Part shown: positions 39,948-48,529 of the stretch, in pieces
Layout of the letters: each line of letters starts with the position of its first letter
Numbering within the stretch: the first letter of the stretch is position 1
Origin: Mesobacillus subterraneus
Lineage (GTDB): Bacteria; Bacillota; Bacilli; Bacillales; Cytobacillaceae
Direction: 5' to 3'
DNA length: 48,593 nucleotides
NCBI RefSeq assembly: GCF_000934845.1
Contig: NZ_JXIQ01000111.1
Span: forward strand, 1-48,593
The notes under the pieces: generated by a model
What the model saw: the letters and a program-made list of their open reading frames with translations, nothing else
Databases searched by the model: none
Told to the model about the DNA's origin: nothing
Position numbers and translations under genes: made by a program

Positions 39948-40958
39948 ATGAAAAAACAAATTCTGACGGTAGCTGCAACAGCTGGCATTTTATTTACATC
40001 ATTCAATGGTTCTGCTAGTGCACATGAAAAAGTATACACGGTACAATCTGGAGATTCTTTATGGAAGCTTTCTAACACATACAATGTTGCGGTGAATGAT
40101 CTTCAAAAATGGAATGATCTATCAAATTCGACAATCTATGTAAATCAAAAACTTTCCGTCCAGGCCCCACATGGTCACTCCAATACTGCCGCTCAAAGTG
40201 CGAGTGTAGACGGCTATATTGTAAAGTCAGGGGACACTTTATGGGGGATTGCAAAATCAAACGGAATGTCGATCAGTACCTTAAAATCTCTCAATCGATT
40301 ATCTTCTGATGTTCTTTATCCTGGTCAAAAATTAAAGGTTTCTGATACGGCTGCTCAGCCTGCTTCAGTCGTGCCTGCAAGTACATCGAATACATACACA
40401 GTCCGTAGCGGTGATAATTTGTCAACGATTGCTTCTCGCCATCAACAAACGGTGTCGAAGTTGAAATCGATCAATAATCTTAAATCAGACCTTATTTTTC
40501 CGGGGCAAGTATTGAGATTATCAGGAACTGTTGCCACTCCGATTGCAACAAAAGTGTCAACTGCATCTGCACCTGTAGTTGCAACATACGGCTCCACTTC
40601 ACAGGTGAATAGATTGATTGCAGAATCAAAAAAATACTTGGGAGTGCCATACGTTTGGGCTGGTAGCTCTCCATCTGGATTTGATTGTTCTGGATTTCTG
40701 AACTATGTCTATAATAAAGCAGGAATTTCTATTCCAAGAACAGTATCTTCCATTTGGGACGCAACTAAATCTGTTTCCTCCCCACGTGTAGGAGACCTAG
40801 TATTTTATGAAACATATAAAACTGGTCCATCACATGCAGGCATTTATCTTGGCAATGGCAAATTTATTCATGCCGGGTCCTCTAGAGGAGTAGAAATTAG
40901 TGATATGAATAACTCTTACTGGAAAGCTCGTTACCTTGGTGCAAAAACTACTTTTTAA
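39948..40958 (+). CDS. lytE: Secreted D,L-endopeptidase, LytE-like: three LysM domains and NlpC/P60
   Basis: 336 residues. Signal peptide to about residue 29 (ILTVAATAGILFTSFNGSASA). Three LysM repeats (about 31-74, 91-134, 152-195; QSGDSLWKL, KSGDTLWGI, RSGDNLSTI) tether it to peptidoglycan. The C-terminal NlpC/P60 domain has Cys247 (GFDCSGF), His296 (SHAGIYLG) and a third polar residue in FIHAGSS, the catalytic set that cuts D-Glu-mesoDAP bonds. In B. subtilis LytE acts in lateral wall growth and is WalR-controlled. AAAGGGAG lies before ATG 39948. Confidence 0.92.
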   Translation: MKKQILTVAATAGILFTSFNGSASAHEKVYTVQSGDSLWKLSNTYNVAVNDLQKWNDLSNSTIYVNQKLSVQAPHGHSNTAAQSASVDGYIVKSGDTLWGIAKSNGMSISTLKSLNRLSSDVLYPGQKLKVSDTAAQPASVVPASTSNTYTVRSGDNLSTIASRHQQTVSKLKSINNLKSDLIFPGQVLRLSGTVATPIATKVSTASAPVVATYGSTSQVNRLIAESKKYLGVPYVWAGSSPSGFDCSGFLNYVYNKAGISIPRTVSSIWDATKSVSSPRVGDLVFYETYKTGPSHAGIYLGNGKFIHAGSSRGVEISDMNNSYWKARYLGAKTTF

Positions 40959-40984
40959 CTCGTTATCCGTAATTTTGGTGCTGG

Positions 40985-41010
40985 AAACCTCCTTTAGGGG
41001 AGGTTTTTTT
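40985..41010 (+). terminator. Terminator of the LytE-like gene
   Basis: AAACCTCC and GGAGGTTT with a 6-nt loop, ending in seven T. Confidence 0.85.
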
Positions 41011-41162
41011 ATTTTATTGTTTTATCATGAGTAACTTACACTTTAGTACTATAAATACTGCTTTTAATTTGTAAAGCATATCTTACATAACGTATAATCC
41101 AATTAAAATCTTTTTTAAGTCAAAAAGATTTCTTGTTAGTTTACGACTTGGAGGCATATAAA

Positions 41163-41519
41163 GTGAGGATCCCGATCTTAAAATTAAAAGATTATCTGCT
41201 GGTTTCTATCCAAGTTGAATTGGATGACCAGACTGTATTGACCTTTCAGGAGGATTTGTTGGATAAAATTAAAGCTACAAGTGCAAAAGGTGTTGTGATC
41301 GATCTTACTTCTGTTGATATGGTTGATTCCTTCATAGCAAAGGTTTTGGGCGATGTTATCGTAATGACAAGCTTGATGGGAACAAAGTCCGTTGTTACAG
41401 GCATACAGCCAGCAGTAGCCATAACTTTGATCGAATTGGGCATTACATTGGATAATGTCCATACCGCTCTGGATCTGGAACAGGGCATTTCGATATTAAG
41501 TCAGTTGTTAGAGGTTTAA
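41163..41519 (+). CDS. rsbS: RsbS-like STAS-domain antagonist
   Basis: 118 residues, one STAS domain. RsbS forms the stressosome core with RsbR and holds RsbT until phosphorylated. The phosphorylated Ser is present in [12 protein letters not shown] (Ser56 here). GTG 41163 with GGAGG 8 nt upstream is chosen; a longer frame to 41133 has no site. Followed after 4 nt by rsbT. No rsbR, rsbU, rsbV, rsbW or sigB is near, unlike the B. subtilis operon. Confidence 0.85.
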   Translation: MRIPILKLKDYLLVSIQVELDDQTVLTFQEDLLDKIKATSAKGVVIDLTSVDMVDSFIAKVLGDVIVMTSLMGTKSVVTGIQPAVAITLIELGITLDNVHTALDLEQGISILSQLLEV

Positions 41520-41523
41520 CCAC

Positions 41524-41925
41524 ATGACCGAATCGATTTTAGTAAATATAAAAAATGAATTCGATATAGTACTTGCTCGGCAAAAAGGGAGAGAAGTTTC
41601 AAAAAAGCTTCAATTTGGAGGGGTCGATCAGGCAAGGATCACGACAGCAATTTCTGAACTTGCCAGGAATATATATTTGTATGCAGGCAGCGGTCAGATC
41701 ACGATAGAGATATTGCATGAAAACGGCAGAAAAGGAATCAAAATTATAGCTGCTGATAATGGAACAGGAATTAATGATATCAGGATGGTATTGCAAGATG
41801 GCTATTCAACATCTGGCGGACTTGGTGCAGGCCTTCCTGGAGTGAAAAGGTTAATGGATACTTTTGATATTGACTCAACGGTTGGTGTCGGAACAAAAAT
41901 CATCATTACGAAATGGATAAGATAA
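41524..41925 (+). CDS. rsbT: RsbT-like serine protein kinase (anti-sigma-factor type ATPase)
   Basis: 133 residues, GHKL ATP-binding fold: N-box ISELARNIYLYAGSG, then DNGTGI and GLGAGLPGVKRLMDTF. RsbT phosphorylates RsbS/RsbR and, when released, activates the RsbU phosphatase. Here it has its switch partner RsbS but no visible RsbU; the output must be encoded elsewhere or be different. ATG 41524 lies 4 nt after rsbS; no terminator is obvious in the 296 bp that follow. Confidence 0.87.
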   Translation: MTESILVNIKNEFDIVLARQKGREVSKKLQFGGVDQARITTAISELARNIYLYAGSGQITIEILHENGRKGIKIIAADNGTGINDIRMVLQDGYSTSGGLGAGLPGVKRLMDTFDIDSTVGVGTKIIITKWIR

Positions 41926-42221
41926 CCGAAGTTATTATCCTGTTTCTACCCAAGAAAGACCTTTTATTCTTTTTGATGGAATCGAAAAAAATATTGGAAG
42001 CCGTACGCTGAAAGTGCAAAAAAATAAATTACGCTGAAGAAATAGAAATATCTAAATTTTCCACGAACAAGAATTTTTTTCATTGTGTTCTGCGGAAAAT
42101 TATGTTAAATTTAACCAACATATGATATTTGTCCAAATAATGAAATTTTTCCACGCAACGAAAAAGTAGAAAAACGCAAAAGGGGAAAATTGTAAAATTT
42201 ACATAGAAATGAGGAATAAGA

Positions 42222-43247
42222 ATGATCGATTTACGAAGTGATACCGTTACCAAACCGACTGATGAAATGCGCAGAGCAATGTATGCTGCAGAAGTGGGTG
42301 ATGATGTATATCAGGAAGATCCCACTGTTAATGAACTAGAAGAAACTGCTGCTGAGATACTTGGAAAAGAAAAAGCGTTATTTGTTACTAGTGGAACACA
42401 GGGAAATCAAATTGCGGTACTTACTCATTGCCGTCCGGGTCAGGAACTGTTGCTTGAAGAAGAATCCCATATTTTTTATTACGAATCAGGAGCAGTAGCT
42501 GCACTTGCTGGAGTCCAAACGAGGACAATCGCAGGAAAAAAAGGGGCTATGGATCCAAACGATGTTCTAAACGCCATCCGTACAGAAGATATCCATTATC
42601 CCGAAACAGGATTGATTTGCCTCGAAAATACCCATAATAGGGCGGGAGGGGCAGTTATCCCAGTTGAAAACATGGAAGCAGTTTACAATACCGCAAAAGC
42701 AAATAATGTACCTGTTCATCTCGATGGTGCCAGATTATTCAATGCTGCGGCTGCAGCGGGAGTCGATGTAAAGGAATTTGCTAAATACACGGATACAGTT
42801 CAAATATGTCTTTCAAAGGGATTAGGAGCCCCAATTGGTTCCATTATTGCAGGAAGTTCCGATTTTATTAAAACAGCAAGAAAATGGAGAAAACGATTAG
42901 GTGGCGGAATGAGACAGGCTGGTATCATCGCTGCGCCAGGATTAATAGCTTTGACGAAAATGAAAGATCGGCTTGGAGAAGATCAATGGAATGCCAGGAT
43001 TCTCGCAGAAGGAATCGAATCGATTCCAGGGATGAAACTGGCTAGGCAGCCAGAAACAAATATTGTAGTCGCCGATGTTACAGATTTAAATATCACCTCT
43101 GAGGAATTTGTGAAAAAACTGCGGTCAGAAGGAGTAATTTCTGGAACTTTTGGTCCAACCCTTGTGCGTTTCGTTACTCATTACGATGTAAGTGAGGATC
43201 AAATTCAGAAGGCGATTGAAGCAATTGCAAAAGTAGCCAAAGATTAA
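42222..43247 (+). CDS. ltaE: Low-specificity L-threonine aldolase
   Basis: 341 residues, PLP enzyme of fold type I splitting L-threonine or L-allo-threonine to glycine and acetaldehyde. Begins MIDLRSDTVTKPTDEMRRAM; FVTSGTQGNQIA, HLDGARLFNAA and ICLSKGLGAPIGS, which holds the PLP lysine, are all present. GAGGAATAAG precedes the ATG. Single-gene unit in a 296-bp AT-rich surround. Confidence 0.95.
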   Translation: MIDLRSDTVTKPTDEMRRAMYAAEVGDDVYQEDPTVNELEETAAEILGKEKALFVTSGTQGNQIAVLTHCRPGQELLLEEESHIFYYESGAVAALAGVQTRTIAGKKGAMDPNDVLNAIRTEDIHYPETGLICLENTHNRAGGAVIPVENMEAVYNTAKANNVPVHLDGARLFNAAAAAGVDVKEFAKYTDTVQICLSKGLGAPIGSIIAGSSDFIKTARKWRKRLGGGMRQAGIIAAPGLIALTKMKDRLGEDQWNARILAEGIESIPGMKLARQPETNIVVADVTDLNITSEEFVKKLRSEGVISGTFGPTLVRFVTHYDVSEDQIQKAIEAIAKVAKD

Positions 43248-43250
43248 AAG

Positions 43251-43284
43251 AAGGCTGGATGTTCTGCATCCAGCCTTGATTCTT
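43251..43284 (+). terminator. Terminator of ltaE
   Basis: AAGGCTGGATG and CATCCAGCCTT, 11 bp with a 5-nt loop, then GATTCTTTT. Confidence 0.75.
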
Positions 43285-43683
43285 TTCTAAACGTTATCCA
43301 CATGCCGATATTTGTTGTGGACCAGAATTATCATAGAAAAGAATTTTTTAGATCTATGAAGAGCTTTGGAAGCTTTTTTCTTCTTCATTCCTTGCGCGTA
43401 CAATCGCTGATAATGAGTTTTCTTAATAGTTGATGCGGAGTTAGCTATTTTTTCATTCCATTTTATTACTAGCTTAGAAATTCTTTAAAATGGTATTTTG
43501 AAAGGTAGAAGTGAGAGCGGAATTTATAAATGGACTATATATTATATATTTCTCCTAATGGGAAAAGAGTAGTGCTCTGCTTTTTTCCCAACTATGCGGG
43601 CTTGCTGAAAACAGAAAATTTGAAATATACTAATAGTGTAGCCTGGCATGCTGCAAATTTTTTAAGAGGAGAGGAGCATAAGG
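43285..43683. other. Non-coding gap before the subtilisin gene
   Basis: About 400 bp. AAGAGCTTTGGAAGCTTTTTTC near 43360 is terminator-like. A plus-strand frame from 43530 overlaps the subtilisin start and lacks a ribosome-binding site; a basic minus-strand frame (about 43310-43490) lacks a start. Neither is called. Confidence 0.5.
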
Positions 43684-44970
43684 ATGAAGAAGAAAAGAGT
43701 GTTCGGAGCCGCTGTACTTAGTTTGGCAATGGGTATTTCCATGTTCGCAACAGGTGCTTTTGGCGCCGGTACACAGGAAAGTCAGGATACTTACCGAGTG
43801 TTAATTCAGGGTCCGAGTGCAGAAAAAGCAAAAGTGAAAGGACAATACGGCAAACGGTGGGAATTTGGAAAACAAGGTTTTACGACTGAAGTGAACAGCA
43901 AGCAATATCAGGCATTGTTGAAAAATAAGAATATCGAAATCTCTCAAGTTGGTATGTATACAGTCGATGGCCGAGTCGAAGGAAATAGCAATGGAAAGGG
44001 GAAAGGCAAGGGTGACTATACTGTCCAGGCATCCTACCCATCCGACCAGACACCATGGGGCATTCAAGCAGTCTATAACGATAACTATATCCAATCAACT
44101 AGTGGTGGAGACGGAATCAAGGTAGCTGTTCTGGACACAGGCATCAACCGAGATCACATTGATTTGACAGACAATGTTGAACAGTGTAAGGACTTTACCC
44201 AATCTTCCTCTTCACTGGTCGATGGGTCTTGTACTGACCGCCAAGGACATGGTACACACGTTGCCGGAACGGCCGTAGCGAATGGAGGTTATGATGGTGC
44301 TGGGGTTTACGGTGTAGCACCGGAAGCTGAACTATGGGGATATAAGGTTCTTGGAGACAATGGATCTGGGTATTCTGATGATATCGCTGGAGCAATCCGT
44401 CATGCTGCTGATGAAGGTGTCCGAACCGGAACGCGGGTTGTCATCTCCATGTCTTTAGGATCTAGCGGCAAAGATTCGATGATTGCAAGCGCAGTTGACT
44501 ATGCATACAGCAAAGGTGCTTTAGTGGTTGCTGCAGCTGGAAACAGTGGTCCGAGTGCCAATACAATCGGGTATCCAGGTGCACTTACGAATGCAATTGC
44601 TGTTGCATCACTTGATAATACATTTGTAAATGGTACCTATAAAGTATCCGACTTTTCTTCTCGTGGCAACCCAAATACTGATGGGGATTATTATATTCAG
44701 GAAAAGGATGTTGAAGTTGCAGCACCTGGCGGCGGAATTTATTCTACTGCAGTAGATGGCAACTATACGACTATGAGCGGAACTTCCATGGCAACTCCGC
44801 ATGTTTCTGGACTTGCTGCGAAACTATGGTCTTCGAATAAATCATGGAGCAACGCCCAACTTCGTTCGGAAATCCAAAGGCGGGCAAAACTTTATGACAT
44901 TAAAGGAGGAACAGGAGCTAGCACAGGTGATGACTACGCATCCGGATTCGGTTTCTCTCGGGTAAAATAA
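43684..44970 (+). CDS. Secreted subtilisin-like serine protease (S8 family)
   Basis: 428 residues. Signal peptide (VFGAAVLSLAMGISMFATGAF), an inhibitor-type propeptide (TYRVLIQGPSAEKAKV to about residue 110), then the protease domain. Catalytic triad Asp151 (AVLDTGINRDHIDL), His189 (GHGTHVAGT) and Ser368 (SGTSMATPHV). Two Cys in VEQCKDF and DGSCTDRQ flank a loop before the His and could form a disulfide, as in some psychrophilic and thermophilic Bacillus subtilisins. AGGAGAGGAG precedes the ATG. Immediately upstream of a peptide-receptor regulator, which may control it. Confidence 0.93.
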   Translation: MKKKRVFGAAVLSLAMGISMFATGAFGAGTQESQDTYRVLIQGPSAEKAKVKGQYGKRWEFGKQGFTTEVNSKQYQALLKNKNIEISQVGMYTVDGRVEGNSNGKGKGKGDYTVQASYPSDQTPWGIQAVYNDNYIQSTSGGDGIKVAVLDTGINRDHIDLTDNVEQCKDFTQSSSSLVDGSCTDRQGHGTHVAGTAVANGGYDGAGVYGVAPEAELWGYKVLGDNGSGYSDDIAGAIRHAADEGVRTGTRVVISMSLGSSGKDSMIASAVDYAYSKGALVVAAAGNSGPSANTIGYPGALTNAIAVASLDNTFVNGTYKVSDFSSRGNPNTDGDYYIQEKDVEVAAPGGGIYSTAVDGNYTTMSGTSMATPHVSGLAAKLWSSNKSWSNAQLRSEIQRRAKLYDIKGGTGASTGDDYASGFGFSRVK

Positions 44971-44988
44971 TTTAAATGCTTACACTTG

Positions 44989-45034
44989 AAAGCCATCTGG
45001 ATGAAAAGATTGATTCCAGTGGCTTTATTTTTTT
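44989..45034 (+). terminator. Terminator of the subtilisin gene
   Basis: AAAGCCA/TGGCTTT and CTGGA/TCCAG stacked with one bulged T, then seven T. It separates the protease from the regulator gene. Confidence 0.8.
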
Positions 45035-45155
45035 ATTTACAGTATTATCTGAAGGTATAATTTTTAAAATATAGAATTTTTTAAAAATAGTACTTTTGGA
45101 CAGTTTTAATTTCTGGAAAAGGTGGTAGATTAATAAGAAAACAGTAGGTGAACGT

Positions 45156-46376
45156 ATGCAATTTGGACCATTAATCAAATTTTACAGAATCCGGCATGGG
45201 CTAACACAAACGGAACTGGCTAAAGGCATATGTTCAGTTTCACATTTAAGCAAAATTGAAAGCAACTCAAAAGAAGCGAATGGCGAAACAATGAGCCTCC
45301 TCCTCGAAAGGCTGGGCGTCAACCTGGTATCCATCACAAAAAATGAAGAACAGATTAAGCAGCTAATTAAAGAACTAAATGAAAAAATCGATTTTATACA
45401 AGAGGAAGAAGCAGATACAATTATGCAATTAGGAAAGCAATTCGAAGAAATTATTCCATTCACGACCTATTTACATACATATGAACTTACCAAATTTAGG
45501 TATTTGATTTTCAAGCACAGATTTACCGAAGCCCATGAACAATATGAATCATTGAAGAAACAAAAGAAAATATTTTCCCAACCTCAAATGACTTTATTTT
45601 CCTATCTGCATGCTGTAATGTTATTAAAGAAGAGAATATATAAGAAAGCAGATAAGATCTTAGACACTATTGGTAAGGGATCAAAGTTTGACATACCGGA
45701 TGGAGAATTACTTTATCATCGTGCTTTGGCTAAAACTTCTCCAGAAGATTTAGGTTACGCTATTTATTATGGGAAGATGGCACTGCAAGAATTCATGGAA
45801 CAACATAATTTTAAAAGAATTTTGCATGCGTTGATGTTGCTTGGTATCAACTACACCAATTCTAAGATCTATGAAGAAGCCGAAGATTGCTATAAAAATC
45901 TCATCAGAAACGCAGAAATTTTACAGGAAAAGAAATTATTACCTGAAATATATCACAATATGGCATATCTTCAAAAAAAGCTTAAAAACTATAAAAAGGC
46001 GATTTTCTTCTTTGAGAAAAGCTTGTCTTTACAAACTAAAGGAACACAACACTATCTCATTACTCTCTTTTCAATCGGAGAAATCCAATATGAGCTGCAA
46101 AATAAAGAAAAAGCAAGGAAAGCTTTTGAGGAAGTATACGAATTATCTAAAGACACAGAAAATCGAAAGTATAGATTATTAGCAAATTATTATTTACTGA
46201 CTTGGGATGCTCCAGAAAAATCGTTAGACTACTCTGAAACCTTGGTGATACCATTTCTTGAAAAAAGTGATGGCAAAAGTGAAGAATTAATTTGGTTTTA
46301 CAAAATGCTATCAAATCACTATCGAAAGATGGGAAGATTTGATCAAGCAGTAAAATATATAGAAAAAATTAATTGA
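45156..46376 (+). CDS. RNPP-family peptide-receptor regulator (helix-turn-helix plus TPR; NprR/PlcR-like)
   Basis: 406 residues. N-terminal XRE helix-turn-helix (about 5-58: FYRIRHGLTQTELAKGICSVSHLSKIESN), closely like NprR and PlcR. The rest is helical TPR repeats (YHRALAKTSPEDLGYAIYYG, YNMAYLQKK-type units, KNYKKAIFFFEKSLSLQ), the part that binds a re-imported peptide in this family. The next gene starts 12 nt after the stop and encodes a 24-residue peptide, the usual receptor-then-propeptide order. The regulator probably activates or represses targets when the peptide accumulates. Confidence 0.88.
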   Translation: MQFGPLIKFYRIRHGLTQTELAKGICSVSHLSKIESNSKEANGETMSLLLERLGVNLVSITKNEEQIKQLIKELNEKIDFIQEEEADTIMQLGKQFEEIIPFTTYLHTYELTKFRYLIFKHRFTEAHEQYESLKKQKKIFSQPQMTLFSYLHAVMLLKKRIYKKADKILDTIGKGSKFDIPDGELLYHRALAKTSPEDLGYAIYYGKMALQEFMEQHNFKRILHALMLLGINYTNSKIYEEAEDCYKNLIRNAEILQEKKLLPEIYHNMAYLQKKLKNYKKAIFFFEKSLSLQTKGTQHYLITLFSIGEIQYELQNKEKARKAFEEVYELSKDTENRKYRLLANYYLLTWDAPEKSLDYSETLVIPFLEKSDGKSEELIWFYKMLSNHYRKMGRFDQAVKYIEKIN

Positions 46377-46388
46377 GGAGGAAATTGT

Positions 46389-46463
46389 ATGAAAAAGATG
46401 GTAACAGCATTACAGACAAGTGCTATGGCAGCGAGCATGCCGCCAATTTTACCTCCAGCATGA
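46389..46463 (+). CDS. Putative signalling propeptide for the RNPP regulator
   Basis: A 24-codon ORF directly behind the receptor gene. GAGGAGG overlaps the receptor stop codon and lies 8 nt before this ATG, so translation is well supported. The product starts with MKKMVTAL, has an Ala/Ser-rich middle and ends SMPPILPPA. A basic start with a short apolar middle and a Pro-rich C-terminus is what a secreted pheromone precursor would look like; the mature signal may be the last 5-8 residues. Shorter than NprX or PapR. A strong terminator follows, so receptor and peptide form one transcript. Confidence 0.78.
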   Translation: MKKMVTALQTSAMAASMPPILPPA

Positions 46464-46472
46464 ATAACTATC

Positions 46473-46502
46473 AAAAAGGCCTAATTTAGGCCTTTTTGTT
46501 TT
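46473..46502 (+). terminator. Terminator of the receptor-propeptide unit
   Basis: AAAAAGGCCT and AGGCCTTTTT, 10 bp with a 5-nt loop, then GTTTTT. Confidence 0.9.
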
Positions 46503-46676
46503 TAATAAATCAAAGACACTTCTTTCAAATTTAATTACGGTGTTAAAAAATGTAGCAATGACTTGGGAAAATTTTTACTGCGTTCATTAACCCCCAGACC
46601 CCTCAAATAAAAACCGAACTATATTCATGAAGCCCGCATGGACAATCGATCGTCTTATTGACTGAGGAGGTTCGGT

Positions 46677-46805
46677 ATGGGAAGAATTAGCACGGATATT
46701 GACGAGCTGTTAGAAGAAACAACGGAAAAGGCTGACGATGATTTACGTTTTTCACTGAGCCAGATTGAAATTGACAGTTTGCTTGAAGATACACGACATT
46801 GGTAA
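46677..46805 (+). CDS. Small acidic protein of unknown function
   Basis: 42 residues from ATG 46677 with GAGGAGG 6-7 nt upstream. Strongly acidic: starts MGRISTDIDELLEETTEKAD and ends EIDSLLEDTRHW. Mostly one amphipathic helix. Not recognised. It has its own terminator and sits between the signalling cassette and the decayed helicase. Confidence 0.6.
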   Translation: MGRISTDIDELLEETTEKADDDLRFSLSQIEIDSLLEDTRHW

Positions 46806-46818
46806 ATTAGAAATAAAT

Positions 46819-46849
46819 CCGTTCCAGGTCTTGCTGGGCGGTTTTTTTT
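46819..46849 (+). terminator. Terminator of the small acidic gene
   Basis: CCG-TT-CCAG pairs with CTGG-G-CGG around GTCTTG, followed by eight T. Confidence 0.75.
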
Positions 46850-46912
46850 GATTGAATCATAGAGAACATATGTACTATAATGGAATAGAAGGTTAAGCAG
46901 GGAGTGAACAGG

Positions 46913-48529
46913 ATGAAGAAGATAATAAAAATTCCGGTAAGGGTACTGGCTGAATATGTATTTAAAACCGGAAGCATTGAATTGGGTTTTAAATCCGCAT
47001 CCTCTTTCTCTGAAGGCTCAAGGATCCATCGGGAAATCCAAAAAACGTATTAAAAGAGGGATCGAAGTGAAGTTTTTTTAAAAGCAGAAATGGAATTTGA
47101 GAATCTTTTATTTCTGCTTGAAGGCCGTTGTGACGGATTGCTTTTTTCGGGAGAGTATAATATCACGATTGAAGAAATTAAGTCGACGTCTTTGCCTTTG
47201 GAGAGTATGGATGAGCGAACAAATCCTGCTCACTGGGCGCAAGCACAATGCTATGGCTTTATGTTTTTAAAGGAACAGGGGAAAGACCAGATAGATCTCC
47301 GGCTGACTTATGTTCACAAAATTTCTGGTGACAAGAAGTTTTTCACAAGAACATTTTCCTTAGTTGAATTAGAAGATTCCGTTAGAGAAATGATCGCAAA
47401 TTTTGCACCATATGCCCGATTGCAGGTGGAACATGGTTTGAAAAGGGATCTGAGCATAAAAAAGCTGAACTTTCCATTTCCACGATATCGGCAGGGCCAG
47501 CGACAGCTTGCTGGGGCCGTCTATAAGACAGTCACGGAAGGAAGGACGTTATTTGCCAATGCACCGACTGGGATTGGCAAAACCATTTCAACGATATTTC
47601 CTGCAGTTAAGGCAATAAGGGAGGAACGAATTAGGAAGTTATTTTATTTAACTGCCAAAACAACAACAAGGCAAACCGCGGAGGAAGCGTTCAGTCTTAT
47701 GATAAAAAAAGGCTTGGAAATAAGGACGGTGACAATCACCGCAAAAGCTAAGGTGTGTTTTACCAGTGAGGGAAAGTGCAACAAGAACGATTGTGAATAT
47801 GCAAATGGATATTATGACAGGATAAATCGATGCAGTGCTTGATATCCTCCGCAAGGAAGCAATTCTGGATAGAAGCTGCATTGAAAAATATGCCAAAAAA
47901 CATAGAGTCTGCCCTTTTGAGTTTTCATTGGACCTGGCATATGCCGCAGATGCGGTCATATGCGATTATAATTATATATTTGATCCAAAAGTCTCATTGA
48001 AAAAACTGTTCGATGAACAAAAAAGGAAAACCATCCTTCTTGTCGATGAGGCACATAATCTCGTGGATCGAGGACGGGATATATTCTCTGCGACATTGGA
48101 AAAATCACCTTTTCTTCAGTTGAAAAGGGAATTTAAAGAAAAAAATCATTCATTAGGTGATATATCCAAACGTCTTAATAACTATTTTATTCAATTAAGA
48201 AAACAGGTTGGTTCATCAAAAACTATGGAGTTTGAGGAGCCGCTCGAGGAATTGAATCAGTTGGTGGCAGAGTTCATTGAACATGCTGAAAATGAACTCA
48301 TTAGAGCAGGAGAATCAGACTTACTGCTTGAAACTTTTTTCGTTGCCCAAAATTGGCAAAGAATCACCAGATTATATGATGAACGGTTCATTTTATATGC
48401 TGAAATCGAAAAAATGATGTGCGAATTAAACAGTTTTGTCTGGATCCCTCTCATTTGATTAAACAGGCAGGAAAAAGCTTTAAGTCTCGAATCTTTTTTT
48501 CAGCCACCCTTAATCCTATGAGCTATTAC
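46913..48529 (+). pseudogene. Decayed DinG/XPD-type Fe-S DNA helicase with N-terminal nuclease-like domain
   Basis: The reading frame starts at ATG 46913 (GGGAGTGA upstream) but is broken three times: an in-frame TAA at 47051-47053, one extra base near 47828, and one missing base near 48420-48430. Across the breaks it is one superfamily 2 helicase: a PD-(D/E)xK/Cas4-like patch (EGRCDGLL, IEEIKST), Walker A (ANAPTGIGKTIST), Fe-S cysteines (VCFTSEGKCNKNDCEYANG, later CPFEF), the DEAH box (LLVDEAHNLVDRG) and FFSATLNPMSYY (motif III region). Recognisable similarity stops at 48529, before the C-terminal half, where an IS-like sequence may begin. Intact relatives are common in Bacillus. Sequencing error is possible but would have to hit this gene three times. 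Confidence 0.8.

Noticed and set aside
43310-43490. Basic open minus-strand frame (…KKTHYQRLYAQGMKKKKASKALHRS…)
   Set aside because: No start codon at its beginning; the internal ATG has its ribosome-binding site directly adjacent, and the composition reflects AT-rich sequence.
43530-43721. Plus-strand 63-codon frame before the subtilisin gene
   Set aside because: Overlaps the subtilisin start, has no ribosome-binding site, and ends in low-complexity charged residues that are the Shine-Dalgarno and start region of subtilisin in another frame.
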